Part shown: positions 30,758 through 43,280 of the stretch, one piece after another | Layout of the letters: each line of letters starts with the position of its first letter | Numbering within the stretch: the first letter of the stretch is position 1 | Assembly (NCBI GenBank): GCA_024114885.1 | Contig: CP099430.1 | Location: 620,001-684,000 of the forward strand | Source: Septoria linicola | Lineage: Eukaryota > Ascomycota > Dothideomycetes > Mycosphaerellales > Mycosphaerellaceae | Direction of reading: 5' to 3' | DNA length: 64,000 nucleotides | The notes under the pieces: model-generated | The model's database searches: none | What the model was told of the DNA's origin: nothing | The model's input: the letters and a program-made list of their open reading frames with translations, nothing else | Translations under genes and position numbers: made by a program

Positions 30758-33700
30758 CTAAAAACACCTTCTTAGATCCGATTATTATTCGCTAGACGCT
30801 ACTCTTCTACTATATCCTTAGAGATCTCCTTAGGAACGGCCTCTCTCTTCTTCGATACTAATACTTCTAAGTTACTATCTACGCTTATAAAGCTAGCTTC
30901 GCTAAATATATACTTCTTAATATCTATAGCTATAGCGTAGGTAGTATCGAATTAAGCTTTAGCCGTAGTCTACTATTTAGCTATATAGACCTTAAACTCC
31001 TCCTTACTTATACTAAAGAGCTTCTTTATCTCTATACTTACTACCTAATCTGCCTATAGAACTCGGCCTACTAAGATATCGGAAATCGAGCCTAGGCTAG
31101 TTAGAAGTACCTTAGTAGCGAAGGGTTTTATTACTCGCGTAGAGTATATAGTGCTAGAAGCTATAAAGGGTATCTACTCGTAGTAGAGATATACGCTATA
31201 GATCGTAGGAACGTTAACGTAGTTACTATTAGGTAGCTTATCTAACGTTCGACTATTAGAGTAGGCTAGAAACACTATCGGAATTATACGATACTCTTCG
31301 TTAGTACGAGTATACTACTAAGAGAAGTAGGGGTACGAAATAACTAGCGAGCCTACTTTAGTATAAAGGTTCTTCTAGCTAAGCTTAAGATTAGCTTTCA
31401 TTTTATTAGTAATTACTAGAGGTATAGTTTCGATAAAACCTATACTATAGCTTTACTTATTAGCGATAATACGCCTTACTAGCTACTTTGCCTCCTTAGA
31501 GTTAAAGAGCCCGTTACCGATCGTGTCCGAGGTTAGTAAAAGTCGTCCTCTATCGCTAGTATCGTCTAGAGAGATCGTAAATTAAACCTAATTAAGCCTC
31601 TTCTTCTTAAGTAGTATATTCTCGTTCAAGGCGATATACTAGAAGCCGTTAGGGTAGTTAGAACCTACCTTATCGTCGAAGATATAAAAGGTAGTAGATA
31701 GGTAGGCTACGTACTTAACGGTTATATACGGAGTAGTAACTAGCTAGTATAGCTATAGTAAAGGATATTAGCGAAGAAGCTATTAGGATAGCGAGTACTA
31801 TATGCCGCGAGACTAACTATACTAACTAATAGCTATGTTATACTATCGATATACTATAAACTTATACCGTATAGCTTCGAGTAAAGAGTCTAGGATCTAA
31901 AATAGGCCTCTAGTAGAAAGAGAATAAAAGAGGAAGCTATAATCGGTCTAGGTACCCTTATTACTATCGTAGTCTAAGAGCGCCTAAGCCCTCTAACGGA
32001 CGTTAGAAGTAACCTTCAAGTCTACTTCGGTTACTACGAACTAAAAGGGTCCGAGATAGCTTCTACCTACCTTACGTATTAGAGCGTTAATGTCGTCCTC
32101 TAGTTCCTAAGTATTAGTACCTTTCTTACTACGACGAGAGCGTCCTACTAGCTTAGAGAAGAAAGTATTCGCTTCTAGCTTAAACTACGTCTGGTTTTAA
32201 GTATTCTAGGCGATAAGGGCTTAGAGATTAGCTATACTACCTATCTAAACAATACGCTAGTAGAGAGTATACGTTACGTTAGCCGTCTTTAGTAGCTTTA
32301 AACCTATAGTATCACCTATCTTAGTTATATATTCTTTATAAAGAGGCTAGCTAAGGTACAGAAGAATATTAATTAAAGCGTAGCTCTTAGCTACTTTCTT
32401 CTTCTCCTAGACATTATCGACTTCTTTAAAGGCTCTACTAACGATTATATAGTAGTAGACTTTAGAGGTAATACTATCCTTTATATAAGCCTAGTAACGT
32501 AGATTAGGCTCTAAGTCGCTCTCTAGCTTAATTCCGCTATTATCTTCTAGTACGATTAGCGATAGGCGTTACGGACCTAGTAGCGGCTCCGTCGTAGGTA
32601 ATACTTAGTCTTATATAGGATCGCTATCGCCTAAAGCGCTTAGTATAGGAGAAGTCTCGATCGAGGTAATAATAGTTTCTCTAGTACGAATTCTAGTAAG
32701 CCTCCTACTCTTACGAAGGACAGACATAGGCTTCTTCGTAGAGCTTAGCGTTAACTTCTCTAACTAAGCTTTTAGCCTCTATATAGTGCTAGGCGATATA
32801 GAATCTCTAAGGCGAGGCTCTAGGGTCGTAAGTAAATTACCTTCTCCTTCTTCTTCTTAACTAGAGTTCTAAGTAGGACTAGATAAAGATAGGCTCTTAG
32901 GCGTAGAGGAAGAGGGTTATCTATTAGGTCTTAGGTTTCTAGAAGGAGGTAATAGTCTATAGGATATTAAAGGCTGTTTCTCTACTACTAGGAATACGTA
33001 GGTCGGTTCTTTAAAGGTCTCTCCTTTAGTAAGCTTAACTATAAATCTGTACTAATCAAGTCTATAGCCTACCTTTAGGCGCGCTTCTCTTATCTTATAG
33101 CTAAACACGTCGACCTACGAGAGCTCCTTCTTAAACTTATTCTAGTAGCGTCTCCTATCTAAGTTTATATTAATAAAGCCTAAGCTCTACGAGCTAGGAG
33201 TCTTCTTACTTCTCTATAGCTGAAAATACTAGCTACGAGAGAACATATTCGCTACCTACTAATAGAAACGATCTTGCTTTTACTACGCTAAGAAAACCTA
33301 GTCTTTAGGCTCGCTCTCTTCGAAGACGCCTTTATACTTATTTAACTATTAACGAAGGTTTCTAAGTATCTCTTTATCGTATAAGACTTAGTTAAGGAAG
33401 AGGAAGTTCTACTCGTACTTAAACTCTATACGTAGCTACTACTAGATTAAGTTTCTCTCCTTTACTAAGTCTCGGCCTTCTTAGTATATCTTCTTTATAT
33501 TATTACGCTTTACGCTCTACGCGTTAAGGTACTTTAGTAAAATCTTAGTAGAGAGGCGTTTAAAGAAGTTAAACACGCCGATCTTTATCTCGTCGTTTAC
33601 TTCCTCGACTTACTTAAGTACTAAGTCGACGCTCTCCTCTTAGTCTTATAGTGTCTCTAGCGATAGAATAGCTTCGGTAGTATTATCAAGGTTCGTTATA

Positions 33701-33798
33701 CTAGTAAGAGGTCTACTTAAGGCCTAGAAACTAACGAGAGAGCCTTCGCGATTAGTACGAGCGAGCGCTATACCTTATATAGAACTTAAAGAAGCTAT
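30745..33798 (-). pseudogene. Extra ORF (ORF3) of the Gypsy element, about 1,018 codons, unknown function
   Basis: One minus-strand frame runs from ATA (an ATG changed by RIP, followed by gct tct tta agt) at 33,798 to TAA at 30,745. Every stop inside is TAG or TAA at positions compatible with former Gln or Trp. The N-terminal 300 residues look helical and Gln-rich (for example YDKEILRNLR, KYKGVFEESEPKD). A Ser/Thr/Pro/Arg-rich linker follows (KKPMSVLRKSRRL). The C-terminal half looks folded (VGRSYLGPFQFVVTEVDLK near the middle), and the end is KREAVPKEISKDIVEE. I do not recognise a family, and it shows no membrane segments or envelope-like features. The last roughly 30 codons are also present in the fragment at 47,966-48,215, so the ORF belongs to the family and is not a chance insertion in one copy. 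Confidence 0.75.
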
Positions 33799-34299
33799 CT
33801 TTTATCGTTTCTTTAAGGACTCTTATCTAAGTAGTTCTTATATAGGACTTCGAACGAGCGAGGTAGAAGGCGAAAACGCCGGTCTTAATAGCTTAGGCGT
33901 TAAAGAACGCCGGAAAGGGGAAGTCTTGTTCTTTATATATAATAGAGAAAGAGAACGTCTTTAATTAGTCGTATTAGTAGCTTAGGGCGATATAAAGCGC
34001 GTAACTAGTAATAAGTAACTTAAATAGCGAGGAGAGTCGGGCGCGTGACCGGTTATAGAGTTTTCTATTATATTAGTTACTACTTACGTATATAAACAGC
34101 TATATAGCGTTACTAGGTAGTAACGAAAGATAAGAATCGAACTTAATAGAAGTAAGGCTCTATAGTAACTAATTAATAGTTAATAAGGAAGAAGAGATCG
34201 TTTAGAGCGTAAAAGTAGTCTAATTATATACCTTATCGTAGTAGCGTAACTACTATTAGGATTAGGGGTCTATACGCGAGGCTTAGTTACGTAAGGTTT

Positions 34300-34324
34300 T
34301 AGTTATCGTTTAAAAAGACAACTA
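34300..34324 (-). repeat. 25-nt dyad motif, copy between pol and ORF3
   Basis: On the minus strand it begins tagttgtctttttaa and ends cgataacta. Confidence 0.75.
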
Positions 34325-34779
34325 AAAGTTTACTTTACTTTAACGCTTCTATAGCTATCGTATACTACTAACGCTACTACTAACTACTATAGTATACGCC
34401 TTACTATCGCTAACAAGGACTAAGACTTAGATACTATCGTCGTTACCTCTACTAACTTAAAAGAGCCTTATTTTTCGTATACTTAGTCGACTTACTAGAT
34501 CACGCTTTCTATATCGTAAGAGACCGCTAGCGCTATAATTAATAGCTAGAAAGGAGCTATTAGAGCTGTCGTTACTAAAGATTTAAGCTTCTCTACCTTT
34601 ATATAGGCTGAAAAATCTTAAACTTCAAGAATTCTCTACTAGAAACTAATATCTTTAGCGATTCCTTTAGTTAGGCAAAAATTAGTAGTAAAAAGACCTT
34701 TAGGACAGAAAATTATTATCTTACTTCGCTAACTAGTAATAGAAAAGGGCTCTAGGAAGACAGATCGTAGTACTAACCT

Positions 34780-35300
34780 TAGAAATCGCTAGTAGAAAAG
34801 AGCTTCGAGAGTATAGATCTAGCTTAGATTTTTAAGACCTAGTAGTAGAAAGTAGCTTAGGATAGCTAACTTTTATAGCGATAGTAGGCTCGAGACTTAG
34901 AAAGAGGAGTAGGATAGTAGGTTAGCTAGTAGATATAAAGTCTATACTTAAAAGTTAAGCTTAAGGGAGTAACTAGCTATATAGATACTTATCTTAGCTA
35001 TAGAAAATAGCGTTAGGACAGCTAGGATTAGCTAGATTCTTACTAATCTAGTAAAAGAGGAGCTTAGGAAGCTTAGATTAGAGCTCGATAGTAGCTCTAG
35101 GAACAAAAGAAGTACTTAGGACAGCTAAGATTTAGCTAGATTTATACTAGTCTAGTAAATTATAAGCTTAGGAAGCTCTAATTAGAGCTTAATAGTAGCT
35201 TTAGGATTAAAAGAAGCGCTTAGGAAGATTAGATTAGAGCTCTAGGAATAAAAGAAGCGCTTAGGATAGTATAGACTTAGGAAGATTAGCTCTTTTATAG
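34780..35300 (-). repeat. Degenerate tandem repeats downstream of integrase
   Basis: 'gcttaggaagattagattagagctc'-type words, broken here to short cores such as 'ttaggaagcttagattagag', recur at irregular spacing between pol and ORF3. Whether they belong to the C-terminal coding part of pol or to a spacer is unclear. Confidence 0.55.
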
Positions 35301-35449
35301 TAGAGGCTAGGCTTTAGTAGCTAGATCTTAGCTTATACCTCTAATTAAGTATCGCCTATCGAATTTCTACTTCTTTAGCTCTACTAGGCTAGCTTTAGCC
35401 TTTAGCTTATTAAGTCTTCTACTTCTTCTTTAAGCTCCGTTAGTAGCTA

Positions 35450-38400
35450 GCGTATATAACTCTCTCTTTCTTCTTAAGTTATTACTAATAGCTTACTAAT
35501 AAAGATCTATAGATACTTATACCTAGGTAGAAGTCCTAGTTCTATAACCTTCTCTATTAGTAGCGGTACTTCTTCTAGTTTAACCTAATCCGGAACTAGC
35601 TTTAGGTTCTCTTATAGAAAGGTATATTTCTTAAGGTCTATCCTCTTATAGATATACTCTCGTTTTAAGCTATCTAGTTCCTTAAGCTTATACGATATAC
35701 CTCTCTATAATACTTTAGATACTCTAAAAAGGCCTTCCTACCTAAACGTAAGCTTATAGAAGAAGCTAGTTTTTAACTTAGAGCGGTATACTAATACGAG
35801 ATCTTCTTCCTTTAGTATAGTAAGGTCTATATAGCGATGTTTATCGAAGTACGCCTTGTTCTATTCTCGGAGACGCTATTAACGTAGTCGTCCTTCTTCT
35901 ATAGTCGTTTCTATAGCTTCTAGAGCTTAAGCTCGAATCGTAAGAAGCTCTACTCTAGTCTTAACCTTGCCCTAGTCTATAATCCGGAAGGTATAGTGTT
36001 CTAGCTCGATTAGTAGTACTACGTTACGCCTAATTATTACCTCTAATAGTATTAGGCTAGTAGTAGAGACTATTATTATTCTCTCTACCTATAGAACCGC
36101 TAGAATATAGTTACGAATCGTATAAAGGCTACTATTAGAGAGCTTTAAATAAGCGTCTAATATTGTCTTATAGCCGACTTTAACGATAGCGTTAGACTAA
36201 GGATAGTATAGCGAAATATTAATACGTTTAATACTATACGATAGTAGTAGCTTCTCTACGTTACTAAGATTAGTCTTATAGTTATCGAGGATAACTTCTA
36301 TAGTAGCACCCTACTAGTAAAAGATCTCTTCCTATATAAACCTTACTATCTATACTAAGGAGATACTCTTTACTAGGTACTAGAATATACGTACTTCTAG
36401 CTAGCGCGATAGAGATTCGCGTATAACTATTAACGAATAGTTCTTCGAGATATATAAGCCGTCGATATACTACTACTAGCTGACTATAACTTAGAGCGGG
36501 ATCTATAGTTCTCTAGATACCTGTCTCCTATACTAAAGACTATAAATAGTATATTACTATATAGCGAGCGAGATTTGAGCCTAAACCCTAGCCTACTACT
36601 ATCGTTTCTAGATAAGATTATACGTCTATTTAGTACTACGATAACCGTTCTTATAATAGTATGCCTTAATAATACGAGCTCGTGCTTTAGGTTTATCGAC
36701 AACTCGCTATAGAGGTCTAGCTACTTACTCTTAGCGCTAGAGCTAATTGTTCTTAATATAAAATAGCTGACACTTCTTCCTTAACTACTTATACTCGTTA
36801 TTAGAAACTCCCTTAGGTCTTTATATCTATATAAGCACGAAAGCGATATTTATTAACTCCTAAGAGTAGATCCTATTAATTATAGGTAGCTCGCTCTAAA
36901 TTACCTATATAGAGAAAGTATTAACGTAAAAGGTATCGAAGAATTACTCGTTAATTATTAGATCTACGTCTTCTTCTAGTTCTATAGCCTCTATATCTTT
37001 AGGCGTAATAGGCTTCCTTAATAACGAATCCGGAGCTATATACTTCTTACTAGGAATATATATAACGTTAAAGTCGAAGAGGTAGATCTATACTAGCTAG
37101 CGCGTTATTACTATATTCGGCAAATTAGAGGTAGCTTTATTAAGCTAGTAAACGAGGGTATTTGTATTAATCTCTAGTTAGAAGTATACTCCGAATAGCT
37201 ATAGTTTTAGCTTCTTTAATACCTTTAGTATACTAAGGCATTTACGCTTTCTAGTATCGTACTTAACCTCTACTAGGTTAAATAGGCCGGACTTATATCG
37301 AACTAGATAGTAGAGAAGTAGCTTGTCTCGATTATATTAGAAAAGCGTATATCCCTAACCTTTGCTACTCGAATCTATACCTACGATAATAAGTCCTACT
37401 CCTTCTCTAAAGTTAAGAGTAACTAGGGCTAGGGCTGAAACTAGTACCTTTAAGACGACGTCTTTAGCTAGTTAGTGTTCGGTAGTCTATTAAAACTTAG
37501 TATCCTTCTATAAGAGCTTAAATAGCGGAGTAAGAATAATCGTAAAACCTTTAACCTAGACGTAGTAGTACGTAACTACGCCGAGGAAGATTTAGACCTT
37601 CTTCTAATTCTCTAGCGTCGGCTATTTCTTAATCTTCGCTACTCTTACGAAGTCTAGATAGCGACTATCGATACTAGTAAGGTAACCGACGATTACTAAC
37701 TGTTTATAATAAAGCTACAGCTTATTAAAAGCTACGGTTATATTAGCTCGTTCTATATTATAGAGAACGTCGTCTATAGCTATAATATGTTTAATAACGT
37801 AACGGTAGAGGCCAGGTTTAACCTCTTTACTATCGTACTTCGTCTTAGGCTCTTTAATACCGATATTATTAAGGAACGGCTATACTTTATACGAGACATA
37901 CTCTATAAGCACTTAATTAATAATACGAACGAACTAGGTAATAGAATTCGTAGCTCCTTATAGTAACGTAGTCTACCGTAATAGGCCTAGCGGTAAGTTA
38001 AAGCCTATAAGGTCTCTATATAATTTATTAAGAGGAATTTAGTTATATCTAGAGAAGATATTAACTAACGAGGCTAACGCGTAACTAGTAAAGTCCTTAG
38101 AGAAACTCTTAGCGTCGGGTAGTAAGTTCGAATCTCTTATAGTAACTTGATTAAACTTCTAAGCTACGTTAATTAACTAATACTTCTTTAGCTTACCTAT
38201 CTCTATCTTCTTACTAATAAGGAAGTATAGATTTCGATAGGCACTATAGTATAGCTTAAGAGTTCTAGCTTAGATTCGTTATCTTAGTATATCTTCTACG
38301 ACGTGCTATAGAGATAGGTTTAGCTTAAAGCGTAGATACTACTATAGCTCGTAAGGAACTATCCGAATCTTCTATAACGGAGTAATATTAGGATTAATTC

Positions 38401-38900
38401 AGCCTAAATATATAAAGTCCTACGTAAAGGTAGCTTCTTAGTTCCTTAGTATATAGTATAACAAATCTAGCTCCTTTAGTAGTAGTTCTATACTAGGTTT
38501 AAACTTTATAAGCCGTTCGAGCGTAAGCTATAATCTAGGCTCGATCGCCGAGAATCTCTTAGTTAGATACTTACTATTATAAGGTCTAGTACTAGGTAAT
38601 ATAGCTACTTCCTTCTTAATATAAGTCCGTCGCTAGTTCTTTAATCTACTAGGGTTCGAGCTGTTAGTTATAGTAATATCGGTATTTACCGGTTTTATCT
38701 TATTAGTAACTCGCTTATAAAGAGTATAGGCGCTAATATAATTATCTAGCTTCCGCTACCTCGTAGCTTCTTTATTACGAGCTCTCTCCGCTACTATATT
38801 AATAGCGGCTAAGATAACGTACGTCTCTTCGCTAAGCTCGTCGTCTACTTTATTAGAAATAACCTTGTTATAGGGTCTAGGTTCTTAGACAGCTAGCTCC
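35450..38900 (-). pseudogene. Gypsy pol: reverse transcriptase, RNase H, integrase
   Basis: In one minus frame: KVDDELSEETYVILAA (about 38,850); the reverse transcriptase with FKLNLSLQ, then LVNIFSRYNQIPLNKLYRDL, then LPLGLLR. The catalytic PFLDD box reads PFLNN (Asn codons at 37,870-37,865). IDSRYLD and the IFLGVVTYYY segment follow; then RNase H with IIVGIDSSSKG (about 37,400-37,360) and FDFNVIYIPSKKYIALDSL-like sequence (about 37,078). The integrase has KPKAR near 36,690, VILDNYKTNL (about 36,295) and SNAIVKV, where the last catalytic Glu is Lys. Large numbers of stops replace Gln/Trp. The start of pol relative to the dyad at 39,402 is not clear because the frame upstream of 38,900 is ambiguous. 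Confidence 0.85.
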
Positions 38901-39401
38901 GCCTCTCTAATCTTCCTATAGGTAATTATTAAGTATTCGCCTCTATAATTCGAACCCTAGCTCGATTAAGACACTAGTATAGTATCTTTAAAACTATACC
39001 TAATACCCTAGTATAAGTCTCGCTCGCTAGTATAAGCTAGCTTAGCTTCGCTAGTAGCTAGTAAAAGCTTCTTAAGTCGGCTATTTTAGCTAAATTTAGC
39101 GACGTTACCTTTAATAGCTACTACTACGAGATAGTTATACTATATTTAAGTCTAGCTATAATTAACCTGTCTTAATAGTTCGAGCTACTATCGTAGAGAG
39201 GTGCTTTGTCTAATCAAGTCTACTATAAAATAGTCTCTAAAGTAGATTACCTTTATATACGATAACTACTACGTAAGGTAGTTAAAGACTTGATTCTCTA
39301 GGAGTTTAGAGCTATTAGTAACCGTAAACGAATACTAGTACTAATCGCTTATCTATCTATACTACTAGTATAGTTTAAAGTATAGTATAGGAGGTATAAC
39401 G

Positions 39402-39426
39402 TAATTATCGTTTAAAAAGGTAACTA
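39402..39426 (-). repeat. 25-nt dyad motif, copy at the gag-protease end
   Basis: On the minus strand it begins tagttacctttttaaacg and ends ataatta. The gag-protease frame meets TAA at 39,414-39,412 inside it. Confidence 0.75.
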
Positions 39427-42339
39427 TAGAACGTTCCGCTAGCTAACCCCCCTAAGTAGAGTTTTTACCTCTAACTACTAAACCTTATACGGAAAGAGTA
39501 GTAGAAGCTTAAAAAGCTTATAATCTCTCTCTCTACTCCTCGCTATTATAAGATCTAGAGTCCTCGATAGTATACCCTATATCCTTTAGCTAGTAATTAC
39601 TAAAAGTTAGAGTTTAGATACCGACTTCTATCGAATCTTAACGCGATATACGTATTAGAGCCCCTACTATACTCGTGCCGTCGACTAGAGCTAGTTCCTT
39701 AGTACTCTAGCTTTTCCTAGGACCTATTCTATAGTTCGTATATTACTACAGCTATTAAAGCTAGTAAATATAATAATATAGCTGTCTAGAGTACTAATTA
39801 AGCCTTTCTATAAGCTATTATCGTAGTTCTTAGAAGCTAGGCGTACCTATCGCGCCTATAGCTAGCTAAGTAAGATCGAGCCGTTCGCTAGTAAGACTAG
39901 AAATAGTATCGTAACTCTTACGCTAAAGGTATCGATTAACACCTCTAGGTAGTACCTAATAAAAGTAACCTTGCCTCCGACTCCTCCTATAGTAATATTA
40001 CCGAGAAGGGTTATACCGACTTAAAGCTTTCGAATATATTCGATTAGTATAATTATTAACTTAGCCTTCTCGTCGATTAAAGACTTATAAGCTATTATTC
40101 GAGAACCGTACTTTATAGGCACGTAGATACTTAGAACAATCTAATAGATATTATTAAATAATAGAAGGATATTATTAGTCTACTTATAAAGCTTAGAAGT
40201 AGGCCTAGGCTTGACTATATTAATCGCTATAGCGGTGACCTAGAAGGCCTTAATATTAGTTACTAAAACAGCTTTCGTTAGCTCCTCCTCTACCTACTTA
40301 CTAAAGGCTTTAGATAGTAAGGAATATACGCTAATCTTAGCTCTACTACCTCTATTCGTACGCTTCTTTATATAGAGCTTATTAAGCTTCTTACGTAGAT
40401 CTATATCGTTTAGAACACGACCTTATAAGGAATACGACGCTCGCTCGCTATAGAGAATAATCTCTACTAAGCTTAACTAGACCTTAGATTCGAGTATTTT
40501 GTCTATCTAGAAGATATTAGCGTTATTATTAGCGTACGTAGCTCGAAGGTAGTTATCTATATACTTGGTCTTTAGAGGCTCCTTAGCCTTCTTACGCTTC
40601 TAAGTATACGTAGGAGCGACTAGAACTAGTAGACTATTTAGGTAGTCGTATATCTACTTATCCTCGATCTTATCGTCCTTACGTCTCTAAGTTTAAGAAT
40701 CCTCTAACTCCTCTATATCTATAAGATAAGGAGCCGGCTAGTTTTCATCTTTAACCTCTTTAATACGAGAGTAATAATAAGCGTAGGTTCTTATAGCTAT
40801 AGCCTAGGTCGTAATCCGCTTCTATACTCCTATTAGCTATTCTCTAACTAGACGAGAAGGGTTTAGGTTCCGCTTTGTCTTTACGCTATCTCTAGCTATA
40901 TAGGCGCCGATTAGATCGTCCTAATCCTCCTATATAATAGAAGCGACTTAACTAATATTAATAGGACCGTTAATACTAGCTACCTTATTCGCTATCCTCT
41001 ACTAGCTCGCTCTTAGCGTTAATAAACGATCTATATTTTCAAGATCGATCTTCCTATAGCGCTACTCTAATACTCCTATTAATACGAATAGCTTTAATAG
41101 TTCCTTGTCCTAGTAATACTATATCTTTTCTATACCTAGGTAAGGCGTCCTATAGTATATAATACTAGTCTTTAGATCTCTATATATTAAGCCCTTAGTC
41201 TCGAACTACTATAGGTACTCGTAGTTTGTAGCTATATAGCCTTCGAGCCTATATATCTAATAACCTAAAATCTTTAGAGCGATCGCTACGTAGGCCTTAA
41301 TTATTAACCCGTTATCTATCGTAGCTAAGTTAATCGAAATCTCCTAGCTATAAATAGGCTTTAGAATATATAGATAGTCGTAATCGTAAGACTTCGCCTA
41401 CTATCCTATCGATAGGCGTAGTAGCTACGAGCCTCCTTCTTCGAGTTAACGGATCGTAGTAATTACGAGGTCTTATATACTAGTAGTAATATTATCGACG
41501 CTTACTAGTTTATAGCCTTTATAGACTACCGTTTCTCTAGCCTTAAACTTAGAGTTTAGCCTTAAGGCGGACTTCTTTACTATTTCGTATAACTACTAGA
41601 TGTCTCTACTACCTTCGTTATATACTTCTATTTTAAAGTCCTTATTACTATTAATCTAACGCTAGGCTATCTTTAAGAGCTTACTATAATCTAAGTTACT
41701 ATTATTAAAATCTAACCTAAGATAGGCCTAGAGTCTCTTACTAAAACGAAATAGAAGGCCTCGTATAAATAGAAGAGTACGAGAACGCTCGTCTATATAC
41801 GAAGTAGGTATAGTATTAGAGTAGAGTATAAACTGCCTTAAGTACTCTAAGAGATTATTATCCTCGCTATAGTTAACCTTATAAAGGTTTTCTATATAGT
41901 AGTAGTTTCCGAGTATATATATATTATTATACTTTCGGTATTTTTTAATAATCGACTCTTTAAACTTAGTATAGTCTCGGTCGTAGAAACTATTAAGGCG
42001 CTAGTATCGTCTACGTTAGACAACCGTAACCTAAGTAAGTAATTTCTCGTAAAGCTGTTTATTATTATTAATAAGTAAGATAGCGTAGTTCCTATATAGT
42101 ACTTTAAAACGCTTAATATACTCGGTTACGTTCTCTCTATTAAAGAAGGGATTCTAGTCCGAGCTAGGTAGTAGCGGAACCTAAGCGATAATTACCTTCT
42201 AGCTTTAGGTTACTTAGATAGTCTCTATAAGTAGCTAGAACTACGCTATAGACAGTCTACCTCCTAAGTTCGGTCCTCGAAAGATATTAGTATTAGGGTT
42301 GAGATTAGTACCTCCTTAGTCCTCTACTTCTATAGACAT
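39412..42339 (-). pseudogene. Gypsy gag-protease, RIP-mutated
   Basis: The frame starts with an intact ATG at 42,339-42,337 (MSIEVED), matching the ATA-start in the truncated copy at about 19,930. The gag core is homologous to that copy throughout. A protease-like part follows with ITIGGVGGKVTF (about 39,985) after the expected Asp-Ser/Thr-Gly region, then a Ser/Leu-rich tail to TAA at 39,412. Comparison with the other copy shows that most differences are C/T or G/A. Length is about 976 codons including the tail. Confidence 0.75.
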
Positions 42340-42540
42340 GTCGTTGTCTAGTAGAGAGAATAAAGTAAAAGTAGATAGTAGCTTTACTAGAGATCTTCGA
42401 ATTTATTTATTAAGTAGGTTAGATAAGCTACTCTCTAGTATTTCAGGCTGGCTAGTAGATACTAATTCACTTATAGAGCTCGTTCGAAGGTGTTCTAAGA
42501 GTATGTTATACTCTCCTTAATTAGGTTTTTAAATAAAATA

Positions 42541-42565
42541 TAGTTATCGTTTAAAACGATAACTA
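42541..42565 (-). repeat. 25-nt perfect dyad motif in the leader
   Basis: A 12-bp arm tagttatcgttt and its exact reverse complement separated by one base. It lies about 200 bp upstream of the gag ATG. It is the best-preserved of six copies in the window. Confidence 0.85.
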
Positions 42566-43261
42566 AAAAAACAAGAGTCTAAAATTTTTATTAGCTGTCG
42601 AAAGGTAAACGTTATACTTTTCTTTATAATACCAGAGCTATATTAATTATACCTAATAAGCAAGGCATGTCGTGTCGTATAGTTCGACCGTTTATAGCTA
42701 GGCGCGTCTATCTCGCTTATTTAGGTAATTCGCTAAGTAACTATAGTAGTATAATATTACGTTAGCCTATACTATATACCGGGTCTAAGGCCTTAGACGT
42801 AATTAGTGTCCTTAGCTAAACGATTAGCGTCTAACGCCGTACTAGGGCTCATTCTAAGCGATCTATATACTAGGGGATACGAGATTACCTAGACGAGTCT
42901 AGCCTATCCTATAGCCTCTACGCTATCCGAACGAGAGCGTTTTTACGCTAAACTAGGGTCTAATCGAAGACTATTATAGGTATGGAGACCCTAAGTAAAT
43001 CTCTAATATAGTAAGTCGCCTTACTATCTATACGATAATTGCCGAATAGATCTATACTAAGGAGTACTAGAGGTTTATAACTTTTCTAGGTTAGAGCGAT
43101 ATCTATATTCTAGGGGCTTCTATATTATTATAGCCCTTTAAGTCGCCTCTTACGTAGGCTTCTTTTAGGCCTCTTATTAATATTTATAGTATATTAGTTC
43201 TCGCTTTAAGGCTACTATCTACCCTCTATACTTCTAGTCCCGGTATACGAGAGAAGAGATA

Positions 43262-43279
43262 GCCCTACCTTCGGCTCTA
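43262..43279 (-). other. Candidate primer binding site
   Basis: Just inside the 5' LTR on the minus strand is tagagccgaaggtaggg. The leading TAG would be TGG before RIP, the usual start of a tRNA-complementary site. The tRNA is not identified. Confidence 0.4.
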
Positions 43280-43280
43280 T

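Noticed and set aside
36484..36702. Open minus frame of 72 codons in the integrase region
   Set aside because: It is in a different frame from the recognisable pol sequence and has no motif.
42338..42520. Open plus frame of 60 codons
   Set aside because: It is antisense to the gag start and leader of the Gypsy element.
42520..42893. Inner leader block shared with 19,386-19,760 read as an LTR of the Gypsy element
   Set aside because: It has no second copy at the other end of the element. The 280-bp sequences at 30,331 and 43,281 are the true pair, with matching ATAG target duplications.
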